A stretch of DNA of 60,000 bases from Antedon mediterranea (GCF_964355755.1 NC_092673.1:34359648-34419647), one strand, 5' to 3'. Shown: positions 45,015 through 57,480, numbered from the stretch's first letter. The notes: a model not told the origin generated them from the sequence alone. Numbers and translations are program-made.

Positions 45015-47761
45015 CAAGATTTCTAACGGTTTCTTTAAAGATAAGTAGGCCTAATGCCCATCATATAAACACAAAATGTCGACAAATTATATGGATAAAT
45101 ATTTTGAAACAACATTTTTAAAGTACGGTAATAATACATTTATTAATAATATAGTACGCATTACATGGATTCAACTTTTCACAAAGATGTCACAGTAAGG
45201 AGAAACTTATTATTAGTTTGAGTAAAAAAGGTTATGGTAGCGTACACACCTTTTAAAATAGGCATAAAAAACGAGAATATATAATAAGTATATGTGGTTA
45301 TGCTCTGTTGAAAGTAACATGTTTTGAAATGTTACGAACTTTCGCCAAGAGACGCTATCAGAAAAAAACTATTTGAAGAGGTGTTGGACTCACGTGGTAT
45401 TGATGTTATTGTTGTACCAAGCCGTTAACGTTTAATGTTTAATTATCATAGTGTCACAATCTGTGTATTAGTGGATAACGAAAATACATACAACAGATCC
45501 CTCCTCCGGAGACTGCGGTTAATAGACAAATGTCATTTAACTTCAGTTTGAAAGAGTTCATCTGTTTTAAACAATTTGCGTAGGAACAAAACTTTGAACC
45601 AAAGTTTAGAAAAGAACAGATCTTTAGCCTAAAACTCGATACTGCAGTGTGTGTATATATTAAGAACACGATTTTCGATAAATGTAAACATAACACAAAT
45701 AAATAAGCATGCCGTAGTACAACAAAAATAATAAAGAAAGTAACATAATATACATACAAATGTTTATAATAGGCTCAAAGTTATTGAAACATATCCATCC
45801 TTATGCTCCGATAACTTGAATACTCTTCTAATCTCGGATTGGTTTAAAATCGTTCTATACTTTACATTGTGTGTATTAGACCTATATATTTCCACACCAA
45901 TTTTGTCACTAGACAGCTTCTAACTGGCTATCGCAAGTTATCTAGAAACAAGTCTAGCTGTATTAAATACTTTTAATACATGTTATCGCTGTCAGTAGTG
46001 ATACCCAACGCAGCAATGTCAGATTTATCTCAATTGTATACTGTTCTCATCTCATCCCCGGTGCAGGGCTGCTGGCTTTCATAAGCTGGGCCTAGCAAAG
46101 GGAACTACGGTTATGATTGTTAATTTTACGCATTTGTTGTTGAGTATAGCTAAAAATAAGAATAATAGAACACTATACGCTGCTCCAAAACGATAATAGA
46201 TGAAAACACAGTGATATATTTATGTTTAGCTGTTAAAAAAAATATCACAAAATCTAAATGTCATTGTTCAGTAGTTATCCCATCTCCGTTATCATGTGCT
46301 ATCCCATCATACAACATTAGATTATCTTTTAAAAATAACTTGACATTTGTATCATCCTTCAAGTTGTTTCAATTTAATTTTACAGAAGTATATACTTCAT
46401 GAATTAATGTAAAATAATTGCGTTACATTATTTATAGGTTTATACCCCTTATGCGAGGGATGTAAGTGGGTGGGAAGAAGGTGTTTATTGAGCCAGTGTT
46501 TAATTTAAAAGGCTAGAAATAAAAAGACGATATAATTAATGTATCAATTCGTTTTAAATTAAAAGCGTGTGTTATAAAATATTTGGTCACTTGAGAAATA
46601 AAAAGCAAAATTCCGACGAGTTGGCGTGCTTTTAATGCGTCGGGACGTTGTATATTCGTTCGATAAAAACCAGGCTTTAATACCCCTTGTGGGGATTCCG
46701 CAATAGGCCTGTATAATGGTTGCTTTTTTGAACAAAAAAAAGTCAAAAGCTACTAGTTAAATATGTTCTGGCGCCCTCTTTGTGCTGACCACCCGCACCA
46801 CGAATACCCCCTCCCACCAATTGACTAAATTTGATATTGTCGATCGCGGAAGTTACCACAACATCGATGATTAACATAATATAAACATTCTCAGACGTTG
46901 TAATGCTCTTTTGATCAATAAAAGTTTTTGTCACGACGCGCGTCGATTAGGTCCTAATTGAAAACGAGATAATGGGCCTAGTTTTGTTTTGTTTTGAAAG
47001 CTTTTGTATTTAATGTATTTTCTTCTGACTTGTTTGACAATCAGCGACGCGTTTGACAATCAGCGACGCCGTTTAACCAACTTTTCTATAGTATTCTCTG
47101 TCGCGTCAACTTAGATTTACAATAGGTGAAAGATTTCACCGTCAACTGAAAACAACAAGCCACAAGCATAGTGACGTACGATTTTATAACAGGGATTCAA
47201 CAACGTATTATAGTCTAATGTCTTTAATTGACACCAAATAATCATACACTATTATTGCAGTTCAAAAACTGAATCATGTCCAGGGATCAGTATGATACCA
47301 AAAAAACACCGGCTCATAAAGAGACAAGCGCAAATATACTGTATTTTTCTTGGTTTCTGATTAACAGAAAAATATAGCACCCGGTATTACTTACTTACAT
47401 TTTTTCTTTCGTTCATAATCTAAATTTCCAGTAAGCTATTTATAGGCCTATTCATCGATATATATAAAAAAACCAAGTGTACACATGGAACATTATTTTT
47501 AAATGTAAACACTGATTGAATCTTATCTTAATCTTATATTTCTTTGAAATTTATTTGGTAAGTTAAATAAGCACGTTTAATTTTTTATTGAATTACTTGC
47601 TTACGGTATCTATCTTCACCAATTTCATGAATATCTGACGTATTTATTTTTTTAAATAGAAATTATACTAAAATTGGCTAAATTCTACTCTAGGCGATGA
47701 TTATTTTGTATTTAAGACGTGATTATAGCAACATGTGGTGTTTAATGAAAGGAAACAGGTA
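45015..47761. other. Intergenic, nothing coding recognised
   Basis: AT-rich with scattered ORFs of 60-100 codons without recognisable similarity. At 47038-47070 GTTTGACAATCAGCGACGC is directly duplicated. Confidence 0.45.
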
Positions 47762-48574
47762 TAGTCCAGTAAAATATCACCTTCACCATTGCATAACGTT
47801 AGTAGTCAACGAGATTCTCACCGTAGGTTCTAAACATTATGTAAAGATCATTTATTGATGTTGCGTCGCGTAAAAGTTGGGATTTGTAGAGAAAATGAAG
47901 TTTTTATACGCAGTTTTTGCTTCCTTTCGTCGTGGTTTGTTTTCATCGAAAAATGACGTCATGGGGCATAAGTGAATGACACGCCATTGTCGACATTTGC
48001 GTTCGTATTAAAAAGTGAATTTTAAATGTACGAATATGGTATTAATTATCTGTATTACATTGTATTATTATGTATCACATATATAACAAGTCATTTTGAT
48101 AAAAAATAAGTCAAATAAATATGAAAAACAAAGGAAAATTGTGATTTTTGCATGTCATCTGAAGTGACCTTCCATACAATGTGATAGCGCCCTCTATAAG
48201 TATTGATACACTCGCACTTCAAACTGCAAGCTTTTTGTTGTTATGATTCATTCATTCAGAAATACAATTTAAGGAAGGAATCGAATCAAGGGCATTATTA
48301 CTTGGTTTATTATATATTTATGATGTTTTCCCCAAAAATAATTACTAGTATGTACATTTTGCGAATTGTAGATGTACCGGCGGTATGAAATTAAAAAAAG
48401 CTGTTTACGCGGTCTGTAGCCTAACGATATAATAATAATTATATGTATAAAATAATTGTTACTTTTTTCTGATAAATCAGTATGAATATGTTTACTTAGC
48501 GCTGCTTTAAGCACCCTATTAAAAAGAAAAGAAACAAATTGATTTAAGCCTATTTTTTGTCACGTTTTCGGTAA

Positions 48575-49312
48575 TTAGTTGTCGATCTTCTTCGCTCTCA
48601 CTATCTGATTCGTCACTGTTCTCATCATCCGAGTTAAAGGAGTCGTTCTCAGCAATCGCTCGTTCAATTCTGTTGGAAGAATCTCGCTTTCACACCACAA
48701 AGGCCCCAGCAAATCGTTATCGCCAACGCACCATCCGTTATTGTCTTGGGGTTTCGGCAACTCGTAAAATCGGTGTTAGTGCGAGCCTCCACAGATCCTG
48801 ACTTGATAGTTCGATCATCGTGCGTTGTATATGTTGATGCAAGCATCTACGCGACGGTGGAAAGTTAGCTAATTTTTAAATCAATGTTTTTTTAACACTG
48901 ATTATTCCGGGTTTTTTTTCTTGCATTTCCTGCGAAAAAAGTCAAATCTAAGTTCATCGGTAGGCCTACGCCTTGCTTTCGAACGGAATCCATATAATAA
49001 TAACAGGCACGTGAACTATTCCAGTTCCAACATTAACTCTTCTTCTCCTTTCCAACTTTCTCCTACTTTCTTGAAAACCTCTTCAAATTTTGGATATTTT
49101 TCGACAAGTTTAATGGCCTTTAATTTTCCTTTTCCCTTGAAAGCGCTGGTCGTGCTGCACTTTGTGAACGCATGCAGCCCTAGAATGGCAATACATCGAC
49201 TTGGGGTGATTTCAGTGGTGGCTAAACTGGTGAGATTGGTTATTCGTCGATTCCTGCCACTGCCTGTATCGAATAGGACTTTTGCAATAATGGACGAAAC
49301 AAAATGTAACAA
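48575..49312 (-). pseudogene. Transposon-associated protein, decayed (GLHAFTxCxTTSAF type)
   Basis: Minus strand from 49312: a 98-codon frame with KVLFDTGSGRNRRITNLTSL, ITPSRCIAILGLHAFTKCST and TSAFKGKGKLKAIKL. A TAG at 49016-49018 interrupts ELE/FTC; the same frame then continues RPTDELRFDFFRRKCKKK. Further along the left arm, with frame breaks, come PPS..CLHQHI-like sequence and LPKPQDNNGWCVGDNDLLG-like sequence, then an acidic Ser/Asp/Glu end. This order matches a repetitive animal protein family that I know from memory by its HEEADTR and GLHAFTGCD motifs; function unknown. Confidence 0.75.
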
Positions 49313-49339
49313 TATAAAAAAAAAACATCGCTGTCATAT

Positions 49340-49674
49340 GGATCCCGATCGAAAGCAAGGAGTACCGATGAACTTAGATTTTACTTTCTTCGCAGGAAAT
49401 GCAAGGAAAAAGACGGATAATCAGTGTTAAAAAACATTGATTTAGCTAACTTTCCACCGTCGCGTAGATGCTTGCATCAACATATACGACGCACGATCGA
49501 ACTATCTTGGTCATGATCTGGAAGCTCGCACTAACGCCGATTTAAGAGTTGCCGAAACCCCAAGACAATAACGGATGGTGCGTTGGCGATAACGATTTGC
49601 TGGGGCCTCTTCAAACAGAATCGGATGATGAGAACAGTGACGAATCAGATAGTGAGAGCGAAGAAGACGATTAA
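49340..49674 (+). pseudogene. Inverted C-terminal copy of the element-1 protein (right arm)
   Basis: Plus strand, several frames: ARSTDELRFYFLRRKCKEKD, then NIDLANFPPSRRCLHQHIRR, then MIWKLALTPI, then ELPKPQDNNGWCVGDNDLLG, then SDDENSDESDSESEEDD and a TAA at about 49671. It has stops between blocks. It mirrors the left-arm coding sequence and supplies the likely natural C-terminus, an acidic tail. Confidence 0.7.
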
Positions 49675-50485
49675 TTACCGAAAACGTGACAAAAAGTAAG
49701 CTTAAATCAATTTGTTTCTTTTTTTTTAAATATGGTGCTTAAAGCAGCGTTAAGTAAACATTATTATTCATACTGATCTATCAGAAAAAAGTAACAATTA
49801 TTTTATACATATAATTATTATTATATCGTTAGGCTACAGACCGCATAAACAGCTTTTTTTAATTTCATACCGCCGGTACATCTACAATTCGCAAAATGTA
49901 GTAATTATTTTTGGGGAAAACATCATAAATATATAGTAAACCAAGTAATAATGCCCTTGATTCGATTCCTTCCTTAAATTGTATTTCTGAATGAATGAAT
50001 TTATAACAACAAAAAGCTTGCAGTTTGAAGTGCGAGTGTATCAATACTTATAGAGGGCGCTATCACATTGTATGGAAGGTCACTTCAGATGACATGCAAA
50101 AATCACAATTTTCTTTTGTTTTTCATATTTATTTGACTTATTTTTTATCAAAATGACTTGTTATATATGCGATACATAATAATACAATGTAATACAGATA
50201 ATTAATACCATATTCGTACATTTAAAATTCACTTTTTAATACGAACGCAAATGTCGACAATGGCGTGTCATTCACTTATGCCCCATGACGTCATTTTTCG
50301 ATGAAAACAAACCACGACGATAGGAAGCAAAAACTGCGTATAAAAACTTCATTTTCTCCACAAATCCCAACTTTTACGCGACGCAACATATATAAATGAT
50401 CTTTACATAATGTCTAGAACCTACGGTGAGAATCTCGTTGACTACTAACGTTATGCAATGGTGAAGGTGATATTTTACTGGACTA

Positions 50486-53100
50486 GTAGATTTATATTTT
50501 AATGACGTTGAATATATAGTAGAGTTAGCTTTGTGGCATTAGAAAAGATTGGTCGGTCTGTGTAGAAGTAGCGTTAATAACGCCATCTATTAGTATTAGG
50601 GAGCATTGTTATGAATATGCTTGCATTAGACATGGCCATGCGTAGATCAAAAAGGTTAAAATGTCAACAGTTTTATATACATTTGTTTTGACTGATTGGT
50701 ATAGATTATTGGTTGTTTAATAGTCGCGAGATATTATTTAGAGGGTAACAGTAGGACTATGTATATTCAGGAAAGAACACCTATCCTGCAATCTCTCGGG
50801 AAAATTTAACGGTAAATTAATTAAGCTTTTAGTTGATTTATTAAAAGTGACCAGCAAAATTTTCACTATAAGAAAGTGAAACATTGCCTTTAAAAAACTA
50901 TTAATGGTACCAAAATGATACCCGATTTTTGACAAGCGCGTTCAAAAGGTGATGAAAGCAGTGATGATTCTAAACGTCAACCTGTGTTTCCTCGTGTCAA
51001 ATTGGTTGACATTGTCAGTCTTACTGTCCGTCCGTCCATCAATCAATCATAAATAGAAATGACATAGAGAATTTCATAATAGACAATATGAGAGAAAACA
51101 ATATGAATTATATCTCTCTTAAAATGTCAATGTTTTTTTAAGTTTTAATTTTTTTAATAGGCCCCACAGAAAACTTTATTCTATAGGTATTTTTTATTAC
51201 CTTTTAAACACCTATTTTATGTAATACTGAAAGTTAGAAAAGATTTAGAAACAGATAGAAGTAGAAAAAAAGATTTCATTAAAAAAAAATCTGCAGAAAA
51301 AAGAGATTTTGAAGATACAATTACTTACGCGTCTCAACAACAACATGGATTCTATTTTTAACTTCTCATCCGTGTGTAGTATAAGTATATAATTTAAAAC
51401 TATCTTTCAATTAGATTTTGCTTTATACCCGCAGGTCAAAATAATCGGGTTAGCGTAGAGAAAAAGCCGGCCCACATCAAGATAAATTAATAAATGAAAA
51501 TCTAACGACGGCAGCAGCAACATTGTCTGTTCTGTATACAGTATGTGAATGGTGTATTGATTACTAAATCCATTATATTTCTTTTGAATCACGAATTTTG
51601 TTTTTTATTCGAATTTTATTCAATTAATAATTAACATAGAAGAAGTTTTCTTTTTTGTTGATTCAAAGAAAGACTAAAAATAATGAAAGACTAAAAGTAA
51701 TGAAAGACTAAAAATAATGAAAGACTAAAAATAATGAAAGACTAAAAATAATGAAAGACTAAAAATAATGAAAGACTAAAAGTAATAAAAGACTAAAAAT
51801 AATGAAAGACTAAAAGTAATAAAAGACTAAAAATAATAAAAGACTAAAAATAATACTTACAGCGACGTTTCGCAAACAACCAGTTTGCTTTCTATTTGAT
51901 CAGCGAAAAAGAACAATTTATCTTCTATAATATTAGGATCCAAATTTAATGATTTCAAGAAGAGTTAACGTATTTTCTTACGAGATATAGTAAGAAATTT
52001 CACTTAACAATATTGAATAGTATAGAACATTAATATTAATATAGAATTATTTCCTAGTTGCTTACTATTTCGTAAATATTTTTACGACCTGGCGCCAACG
52101 TGTCAAATTGTAGTTTTTTACAATACTTTGACACAACTCGTGACAGAGGTGAACCATTATTAGTACGCGACTCTACAGCTCACTATGTCGGTCGGTTGGA
52201 TGGTCGGTAAACAAAAAACACTCGAAAAACTGTTTTTGTATACTGTCATTTCAATCCGCCATGCAGCTTGAAATTCTTTTGGGCGCAACTAATTTTTGAA
52301 CCGTGCATTATGGTATATTGGTAACAAAAGACTATTTGTATTTTGAGGACTATTAACGTAGAAGAAAACGATAACTACTGTTTCTTCTTTCTTTTTATAC
52401 TTTATATGCTTTAGCAAGATCTGTGCAATACAACTTTTCCTCTTTTTTCAATGCTGCTGGCATCAACTTATTTGTATTTATATCAATCAAAAGGCTACTG
52501 GAGCTGTATACAGATTACATATGTCTCGTCTCGGATTATTTTGGTTGTATACTAGAGATGTTTATTATACTGTGTATACAATGTGCGTTTAAGTTAGGCC
52601 TATAAAGTAATTCTTTGGAAAAACAAAAGAAGTCCATTAATCAAATTAAGATCATTGCTTTAACTTTTTTTTAAAGAATATTAGGCCTAGAGTACTTAAC
52701 CATTTATCATACTGGTAAATTTAAAAACTTATATTTTTAAAAATTTAACATACTGAATAACAAACAAATAAATCTTTCTTCAAGTAACTTAAAATATCAA
52801 TGATATTAATCTAAAGCATTGCCTTCTAAATCGTTTAAGTAGCATTAGTATATACGTTGCTTTCCGGCGGACCGATTCCAATATCATGCACGCCAATTCC
52901 GCTTGTCATCCAGTTATAGTGATAAATGAGTGTGGCTAAATAAAGGTTCATTAGATGAATATAAATATATATTTAAACGACCATTCACACGGCTCTATGA
53001 CATCGATATGCCATTCCATCTAAGAGTCATTGTAAAACTTTTAACAAAAAAAAATGTACAGCACGATAGTCAATTAACTTTATTCCGAGAATTTCTGCAT
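50486..53100. other. Intergenic
   Basis: AT-rich, nothing coding recognised apart from short ORFs. Contains the 17-bp minisatellite listed separately. Confidence 0.45.
51666..51858 (+). repeat. 17-bp minisatellite
   Basis: About 11 copies of TAATGAAAGACTAAAAA, with G/A variants at the end of the unit and AATAAAA variants in the last copies. Confidence 0.95.
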
Positions 53101-53114
53101 TCATAATTGCAACA

Positions 53115-53312
53115 CTCCAACAATTCGTCGTCGGCATCACGAAGTGACACTAACCTAAAATTTTTCTTCCATATTTTGATTATGTATATCAAACTCTATG
53201 TTTTCACAAAATTTAAACATTCAAATATCATTAATTAACTAATTACATTAATTAGACAATATCAAAAAACACCATCATATGGAATTTGCGTTTTTACGAA
53301 GTGACACTATTT
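53115..53312. mobile_element. Repeat with CACGAAGTGACACTAA motif, copy 1
   Basis: AATTCGTCGTCGGCATCACG followed by AAGTGACACTAA is the reverse complement of 59695-59735. A second TACGAAGTGACACTA lies at 53295. Nonautonomous repeat. Confidence 0.55.
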
Positions 53313-53339
53313 ATTAAATACCCGTATGTGCTGCTTGCG

Positions 53340-53455
53340 AGCGCCACACTGGTAATGAATTTTGCGCGTTTGTTTACTGTTTGGGCCTAGCCTACAGCCT
53401 AGCTAGGAGGATCTGGACGCACACTCCACAACATTGCATTTCATTAAGAAAGACG
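53340..53455 (+). other. Candidate noncoding first exon with strong donor
   Basis: A GC-richer stretch ending AAGAAAGACG followed by GTAAGTTAA, a near-consensus donor. A T-rich acceptor TTTTTTTTTTCAG precedes 58266, and the first ATG there (58371) is followed by a possible GTGTAT donor. If real, element 2 would lie in the first intron of a gene extending beyond the window. No protein evidence; highly tentative. Confidence 0.2.
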
Positions 53456-53559
53456 GTAAGTTAATTAGTTTATTTAAAGAATTTTAGTCTGCTCATGTAT
53501 TCCTCATGTCGAGGCCTATTATATATTTATTTTATAATTAATATAAAACAGTAATTTGA

Positions 53560-53770
53560 CACACTTTAGCCTACTACTAGCTAGGCATAGGCCTAGTAGT
53601 AGGTAGGCCTAGCCTAGACCTATACTTTACTGTGACGTTTAGGCAAAGCTAGCTTGCCCAGATCTACCTAGGTTAGCATCTGGCCTGGCGTACATTATTC
53701 GGTTAGTAGGCCTAGTTAGTTAGGTCCTCTAAGCCTAGCATAGGCCTAACAAACTAGAGTATGCGTATGC
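53560..53770. repeat. TAGGCCTA-dense segment
   Basis: Four TAGGCCTA octamers plus many CTAG/GCCTAG half-motifs within ~200 bp (53588, 53604, 53707, 53741), followed by a short GTA/TAC repeat with inverted symmetry at about 53780-53801. Confidence 0.7.
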
Positions 53771-54589
53771 CCAGGGAATAGTAGTAGTAGTAGTACTACT
53801 ACTTGGCTAGAGTAGACTCTTTAATAGACAGGTTCCATTTCTCAAAAAACGGCCTAGAAAACGAATCAAGAAGCATTTTTGGGTAGAAGCTGGGATCCAC
53901 TTGATTTAGGATATTTCGACCTCGCTGATTACGAATATGGCGGATCCCAAGCGAAATTCGGCCATCTAAGCCCTTAATTTGCATAATTAAAAATGGCGGC
54001 CATTTTTTATAATTACCCTATATCTCGAGAACCACTAGTCACAGATAATTAATTTTGGTCTCAAATTGTTTTAAATGTATGTTTTTATATTCACTTTAAT
54101 GACACATTTTCTCAAAAAATGGATGCAAGTCTTATTTCTGACATTTTGACCTTTGACCTTGATTTATCGTATCTCAGTAACCAATAATCTGAGAGACATG
54201 AAATAGGGCTCAAATTGTTCAGAAACTATACATTCATATTTATTATAATGAAACGTTTTTACAAAAAATGGCCGATTCTACAACTATTGACCTTTGAACT
54301 ATTAGTCAAATATAATAATATAATAATAATATAACTTTGAAAATTGTGGTCTTATGATTTTTTTTTTCTTTTTAAATTGTTTAAAACATGTGTGTTTCTA
54401 TCCAGTCTAATGGCACATTTTGTACAAGAATGGCCGATAGTATGATTATTGACCTTTAAAATACAGCATAGGCCTACTGTATACTAAATACAGTATAATA
54501 TAATTGCATAACTATGAAATTATTTATACACAATAATAATTAGTAAAATTATAAAATTCACTGCCATCAAATATGATGTATTATGATTT

Positions 54590-55285
54590 ATATAGATTTA
54601 AAAAAAAATTTGAGCACGCAAGTTACATTTGTTGAAATTCGAAATTTGAAATTACCTGCCATCAATATGATGGAGTATGATTATAGATTTTTTTTAATTT
54701 GAACATGTCAGCTACATTTGGAAATTACCTGCCATCAATATGATGGATTATGATTATAGATTTAAAAAAGAATTTGAACACGTAAGCTACATTTGAAAAT
54801 TACCTGCCATCAATATGATGGATTATGATTATAGATTTAAAAAAGAATTGTAACACGTCAGCTACATTTGGAAATTTGGAAATTACCTGCCATCAATATG
54901 ATGGATTATGATTGTATAGATTTAAAAGAAAATGTGAACACGTAAGCTACATATGAAAATTACCTGCCATCAATATGATGGATTATGATTATAGATTTTA
55001 AAAAGAATTTGAACACGTCAGCTACATTTGGAAATTTGGAAATTACCTGCCATCAATATGATGGATTATGATTGTATAGATTTTTAAAGATGTGAACACG
55101 TAAGCTACATTTGAAAATTACCTGCCATCAATATGATGGATTATGATTATAGATTTAAAAAAGAATTTGAACACGTCAGCTACATTTGGAAATTTGGAAA
55201 TTACCTGTCATCAATATGATGGATTATGATTGTATAGGTTTGAAAGAAAATGTGAACACGTAAGCTACATTTGGAATGAACATGT
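54590..55285 (+). repeat. ~75-80-bp minisatellite in left arm of element 2
   Basis: About eight units containing ATTACCTGCCATCAATATGA and AACACGTAAGCTACATTTG, spaced 72-85 bp. The core CCATCA-ata-TGATGG is itself palindromic. Confidence 0.92.
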
Positions 55286-55835
55286 TAAGGGCATCAGTTT
55301 TGATCATTCATCATGCAAAGGTTTCCGTCATCTTTAGCGTTGTTACAGCGGCATAAAGCTGTACATGGTAGTTTTGACTTCTTGCACCTACATCTATATG
55401 GTTATGCATCGTGTCTTGCATCCACAATAAATCATCTCTAACGAAGGAGTAGGAATAGCTTAATTTTTCAGAAGCACTGGTTGAAGTTTACCATTAGATA
55501 GCTCCCAACCAAAATCTGTTGGTGATGGCAATTAATGCTGGATTGGCGATACAGCTTTTTTCCGTACGAGTGCTTGGAAGTGTGCTCTTTTTATATGTTG
55601 GTGCACTGCATCGCTTGTTGGAGGTAATGCCTCTGGTTTTTGTTTTTTTTAAACATGGCATGCCTAACTTCATTGGTACTTTTAACTTGACCAACACCGT
55701 AAACGTAGCAAATGAATCTTTCCGATTTCATAATAACTTGGTCACTGATAGGTTTTCTCCCAGGTCTTTAATTAGTTCATAATTTTTTTGTAATACTTCC
55801 CATGCCGATGCCTTTGAGTGACCACTTAGATATGA

Positions 55836-55893
55836 GCAGGGAAGAGTTAAATTACTGTATGTATGTATTAATGTAATTTAACTCTTCCCTGGA
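55836..55893. repeat. Hairpin at the 5' junction of the LINE insert
   Basis: CAGGGAAGAGTTAAATTAC and GTAATTTAACTCTTCCCTG are exact inverted repeats flanking ~20 bp of TGTATGTATGTATTAAT. Such a structure is compatible with 5'-inversion during LINE insertion. Confidence 0.8.
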
Positions 55894-56060
55894 TATGAAT
55901 GTTGTATTTTCTCTTGTTTGTTATGTGCAATTTGGACCCCATTGGAAATGGGCTGGTTTTTCCGGCCTAATGGGTGTTCCTGATGCTCGTTATTTTGTCT
56001 TTTGTCTGTTTGTTATTTTAATGTTGAGCATCAAATAAATTCAATCAATCAATCAATCAG
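55860..56060 (+). mobile_element. LINE 3' fragment inserted in element 2
   Basis: GGACCCCATTGGAAATGGGC...CCTAATGGGTGTTCCTGATG...GTTGAGCATCAAATAAATTC followed by (AATC)n. This is a CR1/L2-like 3' UTR with a terminal tetranucleotide repeat. It splits the GCDTT/SYLSG codons of the older gene. Confidence 0.7.
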
Positions 56061-56546
56061 GTAGTATCGCATCCACTAATAGTGTGGAATGGAATCAGTG
56101 CTTTTGCAGAACCATCCGGCAAGTCTTGAAAAATGTCTTTTATAGATACTTTCTTTTTTTTGATGTACCTGTCATCATCCATTTGGATACCATGCTTTGG
56201 TAGTGAGACACTAGAATCACTAGTACGCCTGTATCCCTAGAAGCAACTACAACTGTGTCGTATCGGACATTGGCAGCATGACAAGTCGCGTGTCCGCTTC
56301 TTCATGATATCCTACCAGAGACAACGTATTCGTGTAGACTTTTGATGATTTAACAACTGATTCTTCCATAAATCCACCAGCTGTGACAATTTCTTTGTCT
56401 ATAGGAGCTTGACGAATCAACTCCTCTGATAGAAATCGTGCCAGATCTGCTTTATTTTCTTGTAATGCCAAAAAGTTCGACCAGCAATTTGGCTGGCTTT
56501 GTTTTGGTTCATCTTTGTCTGGTGGTGTCCTTTATCGACAGTTTTA

Positions 56547-56910
56547 AGTTAGGCATGCCATGTTTAAAAAAAAAAAAACCAGAGGCATACCTCCAACAAG
56601 CGATGCAGTGCACCAGCATATAAAAAGAGCACACTTCCAATCACTCTCGTATGGAAAAAAGCTGTATCGCCAATCCAGCACTTGCCATTACCAACAGATT
56701 TTGGTTGGGAGCTATCTAATGGTAAACTTCAACCAGTGCTTCTGAAAAATGAAGCTATTCCTACTGCTTCGTTAGAGATGATTTATTGTGGATGCAAGAC
56801 ACGATGCATAACCATATAGATGTAGGTGCAAGAAGTCAAAACTATCATGTACAGCTTTATGCTGCTGTAACAACGCTAACGATGACGGAAACCTTTGCAT
56901 GAATGATCAA
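56547..56910 (+). pseudogene. Inverted C-terminal CXC copy (right arm of element 2)
   Basis: Plus strand: PPTSDAVHQHIKRAHFQS, a +2 frameshift, VWKKAVSPIQHLPLPTDFGW, ELSNGKLQPVLLKNEAIPTA, MIYCGCKTRC, then after a further +1 shift CRCKKSKLSCTALCCCNNAN (56821-56880). The same +1 shift (ATATAGATGTAGG) is present in the left arm, so this damage is shared by both arms. Confidence 0.75.
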
Positions 56911-56934
56911 AACTGATGCCCTTAACATGTTCAT

Positions 56935-57480
56935 TCCAAATGTAGCTTACGTGTTCACATTTTCTTTCAAACCTATACAATCATAATCCATCATATTAAT
57001 GGCAGGAAATTTCCAAATGTAGCTGACGTGTTCAAATTCTTTTTTAAATCTATAATCATAATCCATAATATTGATGGCAGGTCATTTTTAAATGTAGGTT
57101 ACGTGTTCACATCTTTAAAAATCTATAATCATAATCCATCATATTGATGGCAGGTAATTTTCAAATGTACCTAACGTGTTCACATTTTCTTTCAAACCTA
57201 TAGGCCTACAATCATAATCCATTATATTGATAGCAGGTAATTTCCAAATTTCCAAATGTAGCTGACGTGTTCAAATTCTTTTTTAAATCTATAATCATAA
57301 TCCATCATATTGATGGCAGGTAATTTCCAAATGTTGCTGACATGTTCACATCTTTAAAAATCTATAATCATACTCCGTCATACTGATGGCAGGTAATTTC
57401 CAAATGTAACTTGCATGTTCATTTTTTTATTAAATCTATATAAATCATAATACATCATATTTGATGGCAGTGAATTTTAT
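56935..57480 (-). repeat. ~75-80-bp minisatellite in right arm of element 2
   Basis: Reverse-complement counterpart of the left-arm array, with fewer units (about six). The two arms have therefore changed copy number independently. Confidence 0.9.

Larger units (their letters stand above)
47762..50485. mobile_element. Large inverted-repeat element 1 carrying a HEEADTR-family gene remnant
   Basis: Arms 47762-48995 and 49336-50485 are reverse complements at roughly 90% over >1.1 kb, with a 340-bp central loop. Outer ends are TAGTCCAGTAAAATATCACC and its complement. GTA flanks both ends, a possible 3-bp target duplication. The left arm is slightly longer; one difference is extra sequence near 48690. 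The centre codes on the minus strand and the frame continues into the left arm. Confidence 0.88.
55310..56471 (-). pseudogene. HEEADTR/CXC transposon-associated protein, broken by frameshifts and a LINE
   Basis: Minus strand from 56471: GYHEEADTRLV, then RYDTVVVASRDTGVLVILVS, then LIPFHTISGCDTT at about 56065. The LINE tail intervenes (55860-56060). The gene resumes with SYLSGHSKASAWEVLQKNYE, FICYVYGVGQVKSTNEVRHA, LPPTSDAVHQHIKRAHFQ, DFGWELSNGKL, and a Cys-rich end with CGCK and CRCKKSKLSCTALCC near 55320-55420. Frame changes and stops separate the blocks, so it is not functional. The block order agrees with the animal repeat-protein family recalled from memory; the Cys-rich end resembles tesmin/TSO1-like CXC repeats. 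Confidence 0.78.

Noticed and set aside
45454-45759. 101-codon minus-strand ORF
   Set aside because: Hydrophobic low-similarity frame, no recognisable family, and no supporting context.
48921-49430. 169-codon plus-strand ORF across the centre of element 1
   Set aside because: It is the antisense of the recognisable minus-strand coding block and shows no family similarity itself.
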